This document shows positions 1 through 11,662 of a stretch of 64,000 nt of DNA, piece by piece. A model generated the notes under the pieces. It ran no database searches, was not told where the DNA came from, and saw only the letters and a program-made list of their open reading frames with translations. Origin of the DNA: Phaeosaccion multiseriatum (taxonomy: Eukaryota; Ochrophyta, other classes); NCBI GenBank assembly GCA_965112735.1, contig OZ218961.1, positions 2,666,001 through 2,730,000 on the forward strand, given 5' to 3'. Within the stretch, counting starts at the first letter, position 1. Every line of letters begins with the position of its first letter. Made by a program: the position numbers and the translations under genes.

Positions 1-150
1 AATTACTAATCAGATAGCGAGGCCTAGGCCTAGAACCGCCGGCCTAGGGAGAAAAAATGGCCGGCCTAGAGCGGCCAACGGCCGCCGGCCTAGGCCTAGA
101 GCGGGCGTAGGCCGCTCGGCCTAGGGCCTAGAGCATAGGCTTCTAGGCCA
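1..150. repeat. GGCCTAGG palindrome-rich repeat
   Basis: The first 150 bases are built from overlapping GGCCTAGG, GGCCTAGA and CCGGCCTAG words, many of them self-complementary. A block of the same word content recurs at 52746-52870. No ORF of interest is present. It looks like a small dispersed repeat or satellite of unknown origin; it is cut by the window edge, so its full extent cannot be seen. Confidence 0.75.
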
Positions 151-720
151 GTCTGGAGCCGATGATGTGTTGTGGCGTTGTGGCACAGTGTCGTCGCCGT
201 CGGACCTCTCCTTTGAACCGTTTCAAAATTGTTCCTCCACGAGCATACTGCACCGCCCTTTTCATTGTTCCATACAAGCGTTCAGAGGATGCAGAAAATG
301 ATCATGCTTTGGCCTGCGCCGCTTATTGCCTGCGCCACTTGCCTACTCACAAGCTAGGGTTGCCACGAAAAAGATCGTCTTTCCAGCAAGCAGCAAGGCC
401 AATTGCTTGTGCGGCACCGTGGCACGGGCTCGCCCACAGGCAGCCAGCTCCCTCCGGGCGGGACTCCAGAAAGCACCACAACCCAGCCGCAGCCAGTCAA
501 GCGTGAAGTTCAGAGAGTAGAGCAGCCAGCGGAGAAGCAGCCACAAGGGAGGGGGCTACTGATGACATTTAAACGTTGGCCTTAACCCTCCCCTCCTCCG
601 ATCCCAGCCAAGCCCGAGACGCAAGAGTCGCGGGAGTGGACAGGGCCAGGTGCCAGTGAGTGGTGCCTGGCTGCCAAGAGAGTCTAGTGCTTACTTTGAC
701 TGACAGGAGCAAGCAAAAAT
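151..720. other. Upstream region of the ROCO gene, no gene seen
   Basis: The short ORFs here overlap in several frames and none shows a recognisable domain or codon bias. The stretch directly precedes the ROCO start at 721 and presumably holds its promoter and 5' UTR. No TATA-like motif could be assigned with confidence. Confidence 0.5.
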
Positions 721-3700
721 ATGTCCGGCGTGCGGAAGGGCGAGCGGGAAGCACTCGTGGCTTTCTTTCTCGCCACGAACGGCGCCACGGCTGGACCAGG
801 CTGGCATGAGGAAGGATGGAACAGCACCACACCCGTGAGCGACTGGCACGGTGTGACTGTGGATAGCGAGACCATTACGAGGCTCGAGCTGGAAGCTGTA
901 GAGCTTATGAGAGGTGAGGCAGGAAGGTGCAAGAAGAAGCGACCTGCCCCCCCACTTGTGGCTGAGCGCAGCACGAAGCCATTGATGTGGTAGTAGCGAT
1001 CATAGGTGCATTGTTTCGGTACCTGACTCCGCCTCCCTTCCATTGCCCTCTGCGGGAGCAGGCCCCATCCCGCCGCAGCTGGGAGACCTCAAGAGCTTGC
1101 AAGTGCTGCAGCTGGAGAGCAACAAGCTCAGCGGTGAGTGGGGAGGAGTCTCACTCATGTCCCTTCGCTTCAAGATGCCGGCATGTGTGAACTGAACAAC
1201 CTTCTTGTTTCTGTACCCTCTGCAGGCCCCATCCCGCCGCAGCTGGGAGACCTCAAGAGCTTGCAAAAGCTGGGCCTGAACAAAAACCAGCTCAGCGGTG
1301 AGTGGGGAGGAGTCTCACTCATGTCCCTTCGCTTCAAGATGCTGGCATGTGTGAAGTGAACAACCTTCTTGCTTCTGTACCCTCTGCAGGCCCCATCCCG
1401 CCGCAGCTGGGAGACCTCAAGAGCTTGGAAGTGCTGTACCTGCACAACAACCAGCTCAGCGGTGAGTGGGGAGGAGTCTCACTCATATCCCTTCGCTTCA
1501 AGATGCTGGCATGTGTGAACTGAACAACCTTCTTGCTTCTGTACCCTCTGCAGGCCCCATCCCGCCGCAGCTGGGAGACCTCAAGAGCTTGCAAGAGCTG
1601 AACCTGGGCTGGAACAAGCTCAGCGGTGAGTGGGGAGGAGTCTCACTCATATCCCTTCGCTTCAAGATGCTGGCATGTGTGAACTGAAGAACCTTCTTGC
1701 TTCTGTACCCTCTGCAGGCCCCATCCCGCCGCAGCTGGGAGACCTCAAGAGCTTGCAACTGTTGTGGCTGTTCAAAAACCAGCTCAGCGGTGAGTGCGGA
1801 GGAGTCTCACTCATGTCCCTTCGCTTCAAGACGCTGGCATGTGTGAAGTGAAGAACCTTCTTGCTTCTGTACCCTTTGCAGGCCCCATCCCGCCGCAGCT
1901 GGGAGACCTCAAGAGCTTGCAACAGCTGTACCTGGGTACAAACCAGCTCAGCGGTGAGTGGGGAGGAGTCTCACTCATATCCCTTCGCTTCAAGATGCTG
2001 GCATGTGTGAAGTGAAGAACCTTCTTGCTTCTGTACCCTCTGCAGGCCCCATCCCGCCGCAGCTGGGAGACCTCAAGAGCTTGCAACAGCTGTACCTGGG
2101 TACAAACCAGCTCAGCGGTGAGTGGGGAGGAGTCTCACTCATATCCCTTCGCTTCAAGATGCTGGCATGTGTGAACTGAAGAACGTTCTTGCTTCTGTAC
2201 CCTTTGCAGGCCCCATCCCGCCGCAGCTGGGAGACCTCAAGAGCTTGCAAGAGCTGTACCTGTTCACCAACGAGCTCAGCGGTGAGTGCGGAGGAGTCTC
2301 ACTCATGTCCCTTCGCTTCAAGACGCTGGCATGTGTGAAGTGAAGAACCTTCTTGCTTCTGTACCCTTTGCAGGCCCCATCCCGCCGCAGCTGGGAGACC
2401 TCAAGAGCTTGCAAAAGCTGGGCCTGTCCAGCAACCAGCTCAGCGGTGAGTGGGGAGGAGTCTCACTCATATCCCTTCGCTTCAAGATGCTGGCATGTGT
2501 GAACTGAAGAACCTTCTTGCTTCTGTACCCTCTGCAGGCCCCATCCCGCCGCAGCTGGGAGACCTCAAGAGCTTGCAACTGTTGTGGCTGTTCAAAAACC
2601 AGCTCAGCGGTGAGTGGGGAGGAGTCTCACTCATATCCCTTCGCTTCAAGATGCTGGCATGTGTGAACTGAACAACCTTCTTGCTTCTGTACCTTCTGCA
2701 GGCCCCGTCCCGGCGCAGCTGGGAGACCTCAAGAGCTTGCAAGTGCTGTACCTGTACAACAACCAGCTCAGCGGTGAGTGGCGGGGCGGGGGAGGGGGCG
2801 TAGTCGCGTCATGTCCAACCTTTCTCGATCCTTTCCTAAAGTGCTACAGATGTAAAGCAAGTTGAGGGAGGAGAGGGTCGTGAGAAAGGAGGGATGACGA
2901 AGCACTCTCCTTTCGACTCCATTTAACGCCACTCTGTCTCTGCTTTTCTCTCTATGGCTGTCCGGGGATTTGGTTGTGCTCCCTCTTTCCTTGACAGAGT
3001 ATCCCGCGTTGGCGGCAGAAAAGATCGATCGTTTGCAAGGAAAGGGGTGCTCTGTTTCAGCATACGACAACCCATGGTCTCGTCCCCCAGGACACGTCAT
3101 GGCACAAGGCACGGATGCGATCATGGCGTGGTGGAGAGACATTGAGGCCTCGGGCTCCGTCAAGTCTAGCAAGCTCAAGGTGGTGCTCGTCGGTGCGGGC
3201 ACGGCGGGGAAGACGAGTCTGACGAGGGCACTCACCGGCAAGGGAGAGAAGCTGCCCACGGAGAAAGAGCGGACCATCGGGGTGGAGCGGAGGAAGACCG
3301 TGCGGGTCGCTGATTGCTTCAAGAGGCACTGCCTTGTTGGCGGGGTGGAGACGTACCTCGAAGGGCTGCCGGCTGAGGAAGAGGCACGAGCGGCGATTCG
3401 GGCCACGTCACAGGACCTCAACTTGGTAATGTGGGACTTTGCCGGACAGGAAGCGTACTTCAGCCACCACCAGACCTTCCTCACGGCCCACGCACTCTTT
3501 GTGCTGGTGGTTGACCTGCCCGCCTTCCTGGAGAGGGACAGTGAGGCGCGGGATGCAGCAGTACACCAAGAGGCACACGACGCCGACTTCGCCCACGAAC
3601 AGGAGATATCGCTCTGGCTCAGCGTGCTCGACATGCGAGTGAAGGACTGTCACGTGGTGGTTGTGGCGACCAAGACCCACGGGATGACCGACGAGAAGAA

Positions 3701-6700
3701 GGCGTACGGCAAGCAGCGGCTTACGGCAGCGGTCATGGCGGCAGCCACGCGACTGAACAGACGGAGGGACGAGTTCGCCACAAAAACGAAGCGGATGCAG
3801 GACAGCCGCCCCCGCTCTCAGCAGGAGCAGCAGGAGCAGCAGCAGCAGCAGCAGCAGCAGCTAGAGGGAGACCTTCAGGACGAAAAGGGTTCCCCCATCG
3901 TTGCGGACAAAGTGACGAGCACAGGAGTCACTGTTCTCACGTGTGCGGATGGTGAGCAAGTCCCTGTGTTGGTGGACAGCAAGGAGAAGTGCGGCGTCGG
4001 TGAGGTGTTGCTGCATTTGACGAGAGCTGTGCACGACAAAAAGACCGCCTTCCCCAGCGTGGATGCGTCTATCCCGAAGAGCTGGGACGAGGCCATGGAC
4101 TTCCTGGTGGGGCAGTCTGTGACCCGCAGCTTCGTGGAGTGGAGTAAGGTGGTGCAGGAGTGGAAAGAGTTGAAGGAGGAGGAGGGGGCAAGCGGGTCTG
4201 TGGAGAAGGAGTCCCCCATGTTTACGAAGGTAGAAGCGACAAAGGAAGGAGGAGGCGCTTCTGAGGAGATACTGCGGCAAGCTGCGCATCTGCTGGAGCG
4301 GCAGGGGACGATGCTGTTTACCAACGAGGGGAAAGTGCTGCATCTGAAGCCGGAGAGGATCATTGACCTTCTCAAGCCCATCGCAGACCACCGCATCACG
4401 ACGGAGGGGAGGGTCTTCTGGAAGCCCAGGATTGAGAATTACTTGCTGGAGACATCTCAATATAGATCTTCAGGGACGACAGAGGAAGTGTGGCAGGAGC
4501 TCATTAAGCTGCGAGACTTTGGTATTGTTCACGAGAGAGTGCTGGAGTTTCTTTGGCTATCGTGGACACCAATTGATGGGAAAGACACCTCAAGTCGACG
4601 CCAATTGGAGAAGCAGGAGAAGGAACAAGATGAGAAGAAGGTTACGCGCACCTTTCTCTCCGACTTGCGAGGGCAGGATCCAGACGCGCGGAGCAGACGC
4701 GAGCTCATGCGCGGTATGCTTGTGGAAAGTGGGGCTCTGTATACCGCCCAACACAGCGACACAGAAGAGAGTCTCTACTGGGTCCCTTCGCTGCTCGAGA
4801 CGTGGGTGGACAAGGGGCAGCTCAAGGACGCTTTCTACCTGTCCACAGGGCAGAAGATGAGCAGATGCGCCATCGTGTTGCCCGGTCAGCCCTTCGTTCC
4901 ACCGGGCCTCATGCCTCGCATCGTGGCGGCGTGTATGAGGAAGGCGAAGAGTGATGCCTCTGACACCGGCAGCTGCGAAGTGGACCTGTGCTGGCGCTAC
5001 GGAGTGGTGCTCTACTGGGGCGACCAAAGGGTTCTCGTGTACCACTCCAAGGGCAACTCCACCGCCAACGACAGCGGCACCAACACAATCAGTCTCAACA
5101 ATACTCACCGCAAGAGCATCCATGAGGGCAAAAAGCGCAAGTTGGGTGTGAGCAGCAGCGAAGACGGAGAAGAAGAAGGAGGAGAAGCGGGTGGAGCAGT
5201 GGTCGAGTGGTGTGTGTTGGGCGATAAAGCCTCGCATTGCGACCGGAAGGCACGCCAAGTGGTGCGACCCTGCATTCTTGACGTACTGGAGAGGGACTTC
5301 CCCGGGCTCGACTTTACAGAAGCACTGCCCGGCATGGTCAAGTGCAACATGAAGGCCGCGCTGCACTCGCTGGAGCAGCACATGGACACCCGGATGGACG
5401 TCATCGAAAAGAAAGTGTGCAAGATTGTGGAGGCGACCCGAGGCATCGAGAGCTTCATCCACTTGAGCCGCACCAAGGACATGCCCTACCCTGCCCTCGC
5501 GGTGCTTCTCCCTGAGGGGCATCGAATGCTCAGCGATGGAGGATTCGCGGGTGCCGGGGAGGGAAAGAACACACCTGCGGCGGGTGGAGGCAGCCACCAA
5601 AAGGGTCTCGGCCTCTTCCAGAAGGGAGCGTGGGAGTGGGCCAAAGGGAAAGCGGTTAGCACTGTGGCTAGGAAGTACCGCCTCTTCTTTCTGTGCTCGC
5701 ACGACCTTAGTTTGGTGCCCACTGGGCCAGACGGGAAGGGCTACGAGGTGCCCATGCCCAAACAATGGCTCAAGAGGGCCGCACCCCTGCTTAAGCTGTC
5801 GCTGTTGGCCCTCAAGGTCGCTGCCAAGTGTGCCGTGGGCATTGATCTGCCCATTGACGGAGTCTTTGATGCTCTGAGCGAGAGTACCGTAGAGACAGTG
5901 AGCGGGGGGGTCGAAGAGGGTATCGACCTCTTTTTCGAGGAGGCAGACCCCTTGGTGGAGGAATTCATGCGAGAGGAATGCCGAGCCACCCACGCCACTC
6001 TGGAGGAGGAGGATGACGGAGGAGATCAAGAGGAGAAGGACGAGAAGCTGCGGCGGCCCTTCTCCCGTAAGGATGTCGACTTTGGGCACGCCTACAAGGC
6101 CTACCTGGCCTTCCTCGAAGCGAAAGCGGCCCAGCTGAGCGACACTCATCACAAGACGCACATGGTGCTTTTGGAGGGAGGCACCGAGGACTCGTGGGCG
6201 TGGGTGAGGAAGGCAAACGCAGAGGAATGGAAGGAAACACACGATGGCACAGGCACAAGAGCACAAAGTGAGGACAGTGGTGGTGGTGCTGTCGCGCCTT
6301 CGGCCCACAATGGGGCTGCTGATAGCGTCGTCGTGGGAGGAGGAGGTGGTGACGTGGGTACAGCGTCAGGAGCATCACCCCCCTCACCAGCCCCTGCACC
6401 ACTACAGAAACCGTCTGCTTCCGTCGGACATGAGCAGGCGGGGACAGGGACAAGAGGGGCCTTGACAGCAGAAGCAGAGGGGGACTCGGAGGGACAAGAC
6501 ATCCGGAGATGGCTGCAGGAGGTGAGCTTCAACCCCAAGAGACTCGATGCTGTGGTGGATCTGCTCGTGGACAATTGCTGCGACTCGCTCAAGACTTTGG
6601 ACAGCCTGGGGGACGCCTCTGTGGAGGGCCTACTGCTGGAGGGGGTGGTGGAAAAAGTCGTCGTGGAAAGCTTCATGTTCTACCACCGGCAGCGAAAGAG

Positions 6701-6782
6701 CAACTCCAGAGGCTTCTTCAAAAGGATATTCGGAGGCGGCGGAGGAGGAGCAGGAGGAAAGAAAGTAGTGGCCGCCGCATAG
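721..6782 (+). CDS. LRR-ROCO GTPase with one LRR per exon
   Basis: Model: exon 721-913, eleven 72-bp exons starting at 1062 and every 164 bases to 2702-2773, then a final exon 2998-6782. All junctions are phase 1 (g|gtgag ... cag|gc), giving 1589 aa. Exon 1 encodes a typical LRR N-cap (REALVAFF ... W..GWN ... WHGVTVD). Each cassette encodes one 24-residue LRR starting GPIPPQLGDLKSL. The last exon carries a Roc GTPase with P-loop GAGTAGKTS (residues 394-402) and switch II WDFAGQE (about 474-480). A poly-Gln stretch follows, then a COR-like region. Near the C-terminus a segment (YRLFFLCSHDLSLVP) resembles the tails of other stramenopile ROCO proteins. A SAM-like helical segment (about DIRRWLQEVSF to FYHRQRK) and a basic Gly-rich end complete the protein. 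No signal peptide is seen, so a cytosolic receptor or GTPase switch is likely. In brown algae this architecture is proposed to act in pathogen sensing; the ligand is unknown. The start at 721 opens directly into the N-cap domain. Confidence 0.9.
1062..2773 (+). repeat. Tandem array of 11 LRR exon-intron cassettes (164-bp period)
   Basis: Exons 1062-1133, 1226-1297, 1390-1461, 1554-1625, 1718-1789, 1882-1953, 2046-2117, 2210-2281, 2374-2445, 2538-2609 and 2702-2773 are separated by ten introns of exactly 92 bp. The introns are nearly identical, differing at only a few sites (for example catgtccc/catatccc, gaactgaa/gaagtgaa, ccctctgcag/ccctttgcag). The exons are identical in the GPIPPQLGDLKSL framework and differ almost only in the strand positions that follow: QVLQLESN, QKLGLNKN, EVLYLHNN, QELNLGWN, QLLWLFKN (twice), QQLYLGTN (twice), QELYLFTN, QKLGLSSN, QVLYLYNN. 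The last unit has two framework changes (GPVPAQL). Confidence 0.97.
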
Positions 6783-7993
6783 TGGAGTGTATCACCCAGC
6801 CGCCAGCTTGTAACTAGCTGGTTGTGAGGGAGGTGGTCGTGTCGGTAGAGTGGCTGGGCCCTCGCTCCCTGCTGGACCTGCGATGAGCTTCCGCGCTCCA
6901 AACGCTGAACACAAGCTTCTGCGCCGGAAGTCCTGTCGCTGTCGGCTCCTGGGAGGTCGGGATCGATTGCTTGATGCGGGTCCATAACAATGAGGCTGGC
7001 AGTGGCGCGGCTGGTGTGAGCGGAGGAGCCTTCCATCCTTTGTGCTCTCACTCAAGAGGAGTGTGTGTGCGTGTGTGTGTGTGTGCGTGTGTGCGTGTGT
7101 GTGTATATGTGTGTGTATGTGTGTGTGCGTGCGTGTGTGTATGTGTGTGTGTATGTGTGTGTGTGTGCGTGTGTGTGTAGCTGGAAGGGAGCACGCGATG
7201 GGCAAACGCTGCTCGATTTATGAATTTATGGCCGTCTTTGTGGTGGAGCAGGGAAGGGCTCAATTCTGTAACGGCCTCGGGGGTGGTGGTGGTGTTGGTG
7301 CGTGGACGGGCCGTGGACGGGCTAGCTAGGTGTGGGGGAAAGTTTGGGCTGCTCATGCTTGGCCATGTCCGGTGGTGCACGTACAGCCTGACGGCTCGCT
7401 TGAGTTTGTTACTCTGGACCCTCAGGACGGGCTCACAGAGCCCCACAAGCGCCGCGGCCTGCTTCCTGTTTCCAAAGCCGGACACCTTGAAACAGGTCAG
7501 GGGCCGAACACTCCAACACTTATCATATCATTTATCGACCCCAGGGGGGCGTGCTGCCTGCTACCAGCCGGCGTCAGTCCACATTCTGGCGTGCTATCTG
7601 CTACCGGCCTGCGGCGGCCAGTAGCATGCTACCGACAATGCGTCGGTGGCACGTCAGGGGTCGAACAATTCACGTGATTTTTTATTATGAGTAATAATCC
7701 TTTTAAAGCTGAAAGAGCCTGGTCAAAACTTACAAATGAAAAGAGACGAGCGAGGCACAGCTCTGCGCCCCCCCCCCGCCCCTCTTCCCGCGGCCCCACA
7801 GCCCCCGACGCAACACCGCACCAACCGCGCCCTCCACTCCTACGCAAACTGATGCCTCCACGCCTGCCCCCCTTGGCTCAGCCGCGCAGCCGCACAGCCT
7901 GCCACGGAGGATGGCAGCGGATGGCAGCTAATGCCTCCAGCCCGCCTTGCCGTCTTCCCCTCCTTGCCTCGCCGCACCGCCTTGTGTGTCACT
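6783..7993. other. Convergent intergenic region between ROCO and PP2C genes
   Basis: Contains the 3' ends of two convergent genes and the GT-rich microsatellite at 7061-7178. A short repeated phrase (GTCAGGGG.CGAACA) occurs near 7497 and 7653 and brackets a segment with several CTGCTACC/GGCC words. No convincing gene is visible. Confidence 0.5.
7061..7178. repeat. Interrupted (GT)n microsatellite
   Basis: About 118 bases of GT repeats with regular GC and AT interruptions (GTGCGT, GTATGT) in the intergenic region. Confidence 0.95.
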
Positions 7994-10900
7994 TTACCAC
8001 CACCGATTGAGCACCACAAGCACGATGGTGACATTGTCGCGAGTGTACCTCTCTGAAATGGCTTTCTCCGTCAGCACCTCGCACGTCCGCTGCGCGTCCC
8101 CATGCCTCGCCATCTCCTCTCGGATCACCTCCACCACCTCCTCGTTGCTAAACACGTCGAACAGTCCGTCGCAGGCCAGGAGGGCAAACTCATCGTCGGT
8201 CGTCAACCGTGCGCACAGCATTTCGGGTTCCGCGGTGATGAGAGGCTTGTCTAGGCGGGGCTCAGTTCTGCCGCCGCTCGCCTTGTCCCCACTCTCTTCA
8301 CCACCCGAGCCGGAGCAGCCCCCACTCTTGTTGCTGCCCTCTCCAGCCCCCTCCTTCTTCCCCTCTCGCTCTTGCTCCTCCTTCTCTTGGTCATTGCGGC
8401 TTTCCCCCTCTCCGTTCGCAGGCTCCTCGTCGCTGGCATCAGACGGTCGTCTCCCTTCGCCCTCCACCCCTCCGCTGCTGCCGCCACTACCCCCAGTGCT
8501 CGCCCCTGCTCCTGTCCCGCCCCCGACGCTGCTGCTGTTCCCCAGGCCCTCCTCGCTCAAAATGGCCTGGATGCCCATCTTAAACTCACGGTCACCAAAG
8601 GCCCGTGACACCGCGAGCTCGCCCATGACGCGCTTATTAATCACAAGCCCTCCGGCGCGCTTGATGCGTTCCGTTTCGTCCTCTCGGTTTGGTTTATGGT
8701 CTTGCGACACCACTCTGCACTTACCCTTGGCGCAGAGCAGCAATCGACTGTCCCCCACGTTAAACGAGTAGAAGCGATCGCCGAGCACCATGGCTGTGGT
8801 TGCTGTGCTTCCACACTGGGGCTGATTGGCGGAGGTGAGGAACTGCTGATCGGCTGCCAGGTAGCAGTCCGTTACCACCTTCCTCATCACTTCGTCCACG
8901 GCTGTGGGCGTCTCCCCTTGTTCCGACAGCGGGCTGCTCTCATATCCCTCACCACTTCTTGCCATCGCCTCACTTGCTGCCCCGCCATCCACTGCCATCC
9001 CCACGGTCGGGGCCGGGGCCGCCGAGGACGGTGGGGGAGGGGCGTCTAACGCTGGCGAGTCGTCTTGAAGGCCGCCCCCCTCGCTCTTGTCCCTCTCCCC
9101 CGAGACCGACACCGCCCCAATCTGGCCGTTGTCGTCGATGCTGTTACTACTTCCCCCCTCTGCTCCACCCCCCTTTCCTGTACAACCCGCCGCTCCTCCT
9201 CCTCCTCCTCCTCCTCCTCCTCCCTCCTCCCCCTTCCCCTCCTCGCCACTCGCAACCGTACTTGTGTTTGCCCCCCCCTGTGATGGTGCACCCGCCATGC
9301 CACCTGCCTCTCGACCCTCCACCTCTTTGATGATAGCCCTGCTGCTTGCCCTCTCGTCCTCCTCCTGCGCCGCCTTGAGGAGAGGGGCAGCCCGCTCCAA
9401 AGCATCAGCCAAGTTGACGTGCAAATGTGCCCACAAAAACGCTGACGCCTCTGCCCCTCCGTGCCCATCATAGACTGCCATATAGGACTGCGGGCCCAAG
9501 CCCATGCAGTTCAGCACCTCAATCGCCATGTCCTGAATTACAATGCTCTTGTCCTCCATGGTGCGACGCATGCCCCTCTCCTCCCAAATCCCCCAATCGA
9601 AACGGTTGATAGAGAAACCGGTTCGGCCCACGAGGATATGGTCCGACAGCGACAGCACCCTGTTACTCGCATACGGACCCACCAATTGCATGTAGGTACC
9701 GTTGGTGCTCCCCACGTCACACAAAAAGAAGCGCCCACTTGCCAGGCTCCCTGGCTGCTGCTGCTGCTGCTGCTGCTGCTGCGCACCATTGGGTCCCACG
9801 TCCTCAGGAGACACCCAATGCCACTCGACTCGACTGTGTTTCCTCGACAGTTCTCTGTTTGGGTGTGGTGACAACAAACAAACACAAACAGGCAAGCAAC
9901 GTGTAAGAAATTGTGTGCACGCACGCACTGCAAAAGCGGACTGGAGTGAGTGTGTGGGCGCGTCAACCCCAAATAAAAGGCACCAAAACGAAACGCCTCG
10001 ATGCCTCGCGGAAATGTGTTGGAAACACGACGCGACACTCATCATCATGTACGATGCGAGTCACCCAGGCGTCGAGGCGCGTCACATAATAGAAGGAAGG
10101 AAGGAAGGAAAGTCAAGGACCTAAAGGAAAGGCAAGCGAAGGAGGGAAGGAGAAACCCCACCCTCCTGAGATGGCCTCATCTCGGTCCTCCCTCCCTCCT
10201 CAATCCATCCCCTCAGCAGCCTCCCTCCTCATAAAAACCCTGAACACACTCACCTATCCGCTATGCTGATGCTGTTCTCAGAGGCTCTTCCCACCGTGGC
10301 CCCTTCCTGCAAGACCCTCCTCCTCTCCCCCTTTAAAGGCCCTGCAATGATGTCGAGCATCATTGCTCCTTCCTCGTCAAAGTCGCTCACGAGGAACACG
10401 CTGTTGCCCGCCGAGAAGGTGGAGCCCTTCTCAAGCGGCCAGTCCCTCAGCCCCACACCCATGCCGATGCGAATCGCAGCCCCGTAGGACTGACCCTTGT
10501 CTTGGATGGAGAATACCCCCCCCTTCCAATCAATGCTCGCGTGCTCAAAGTCCCGCATGCAGTCGTCGTTGGGGATTACAATGTCGTTTCGTAACGCCAA
10601 GACCCCTGCCCCCGCTCCGCCAACAGTTTCCTCCCTATCCTTGCCTTCTCCTCCTCCCCCCCCCCCCTCCCCTTCTCCACGCTCCTCCACCGCCGCCGAC
10701 CGGCCAATCTTGGCTCCTTTACTCGTCACAACGAATGAGGGCATGTCCATTCCCTCCGACATTGTCGTAAACTTTAGCACAATTTGCTCCAACGCGGGCC
10801 CAAAGGGCACAGCGGGTCCAATCGTCGGAGCACCAACACCCTCTCTCCCAACCTCGGTTTGGCCACCCGGAGCAGGATCGTTGCTAAGGGATGCATTGCC

Positions 10901-11662
10901 CCTCTCTCCAGCCATACCACCCTCCGCGACGACAACCTTGCCGCCCTCCACCACCGGAGCGTCTTCGTTCGGAGGAGGCATGATACCACTTCCGGTACTT
11001 CCAGTGGCGCTGCTAGTGCTGTGGTAGCTGGAGAAGTTGGACACCGCAGACACCGTGTGACCGTGCCCCCCTCCTCCTCCCACCGCTCCTGCTCCTGCTG
11101 CTGCTCCTCCTGCCGCGGTTGGTGACGACATGTTGGGAGGAGAAGACGCGGTGGTCAGCCTCTGCACAAAGGCCGAGGCATCCTCGACGCTGAAGCTCTG
11201 CGACGCCATGTGCCGCAGCTGCTTGTCGTTGAGCTGCCCTGACCGCCGCAGTCGACGCACGTAAGGGGACATGTGTTCCACACTGAGCTGCTGTACTGCC
11301 TCCCCCGAAGACGCGGCCTGCTCAATGCACTTCTTTAGCTCCTCCATGGCAGCCTCATTGGAGCGGTTCGTGGATCGGAGCAGCTCCAGCAGGGGCGTGT
11401 TGCTATTCAGAGTGGCGGAGGAGCCCAAGTCTGCGGCGGCATCGTCATTATCTTGCTTCATTTTCCGAAGGAGCGCATCCACCTCATCCGGTACGCAGTC
11501 ATCCCCCTCCTTCCCTTCCGTTCCCTGCTCCCGCTCGTCGTCCTCATCTCCGGCCCGTTCTGGCTGCTCCCTGTCTCCGATCAGCCCTTCCCCCGTCGCT
11601 CGAGCTCCAGTCCCAATGTCAGGCAGAACTGAGCTATCCTCGTACCTTTCTACCGCCGCCAT
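7994..11662 (-). CDS. FHA-FHA-PP2C protein phosphatase
   Basis: Two exons: 11662-10254 and 9854-7994, with intron 10253-9855 (gtgagt...acag) in phase 2, giving 1089 aa. The intron falls inside an FHA domain: exon 1 ends with VGRASENSISIADR and exon 2 opens with ELSRKHSRVEW ... DVGSTNGTYM, so all canonical FHA residues (GR, SRKH, NG) are present. An upstream FHA-like segment in exon 1 (KIGRSAAV ... FEHASIDW) lacks SxxH and NG and is probably degenerate. The C-terminal PP2C domain has RRTMEDKS, YDGHGG, CGSTATTA, GDSR, ELAVSRAFGD, ACDGLFDV and a final DNVTIVLVVL, so the metal-binding Asp residues are in place. Long Ser/Gly/Glu-rich insertions interrupt the catalytic domain. The product should be a Mn/Mg-dependent Ser/Thr phosphatase recruited to phospho-Thr partners, comparable in logic to plant kinase-associated phosphatase. 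The N-terminal third (residues about 1-250) is acidic and helical with no known domain. Confidence 0.92.

Noticed and set aside
1138-2742. Regular short ORFs on both strands across the LRR array (73 and 86 codons each)
   Set aside because: They recur every 164 bases because the exon-intron unit repeats; they run through introns and stop at the same intronic codons.
4590-6308. 572-codon ORF antisense to the ROCO last exon
   Set aside because: It is a shadow of GC-rich coding sequence; it has no domain and the sense strand carries clear Roc motifs.
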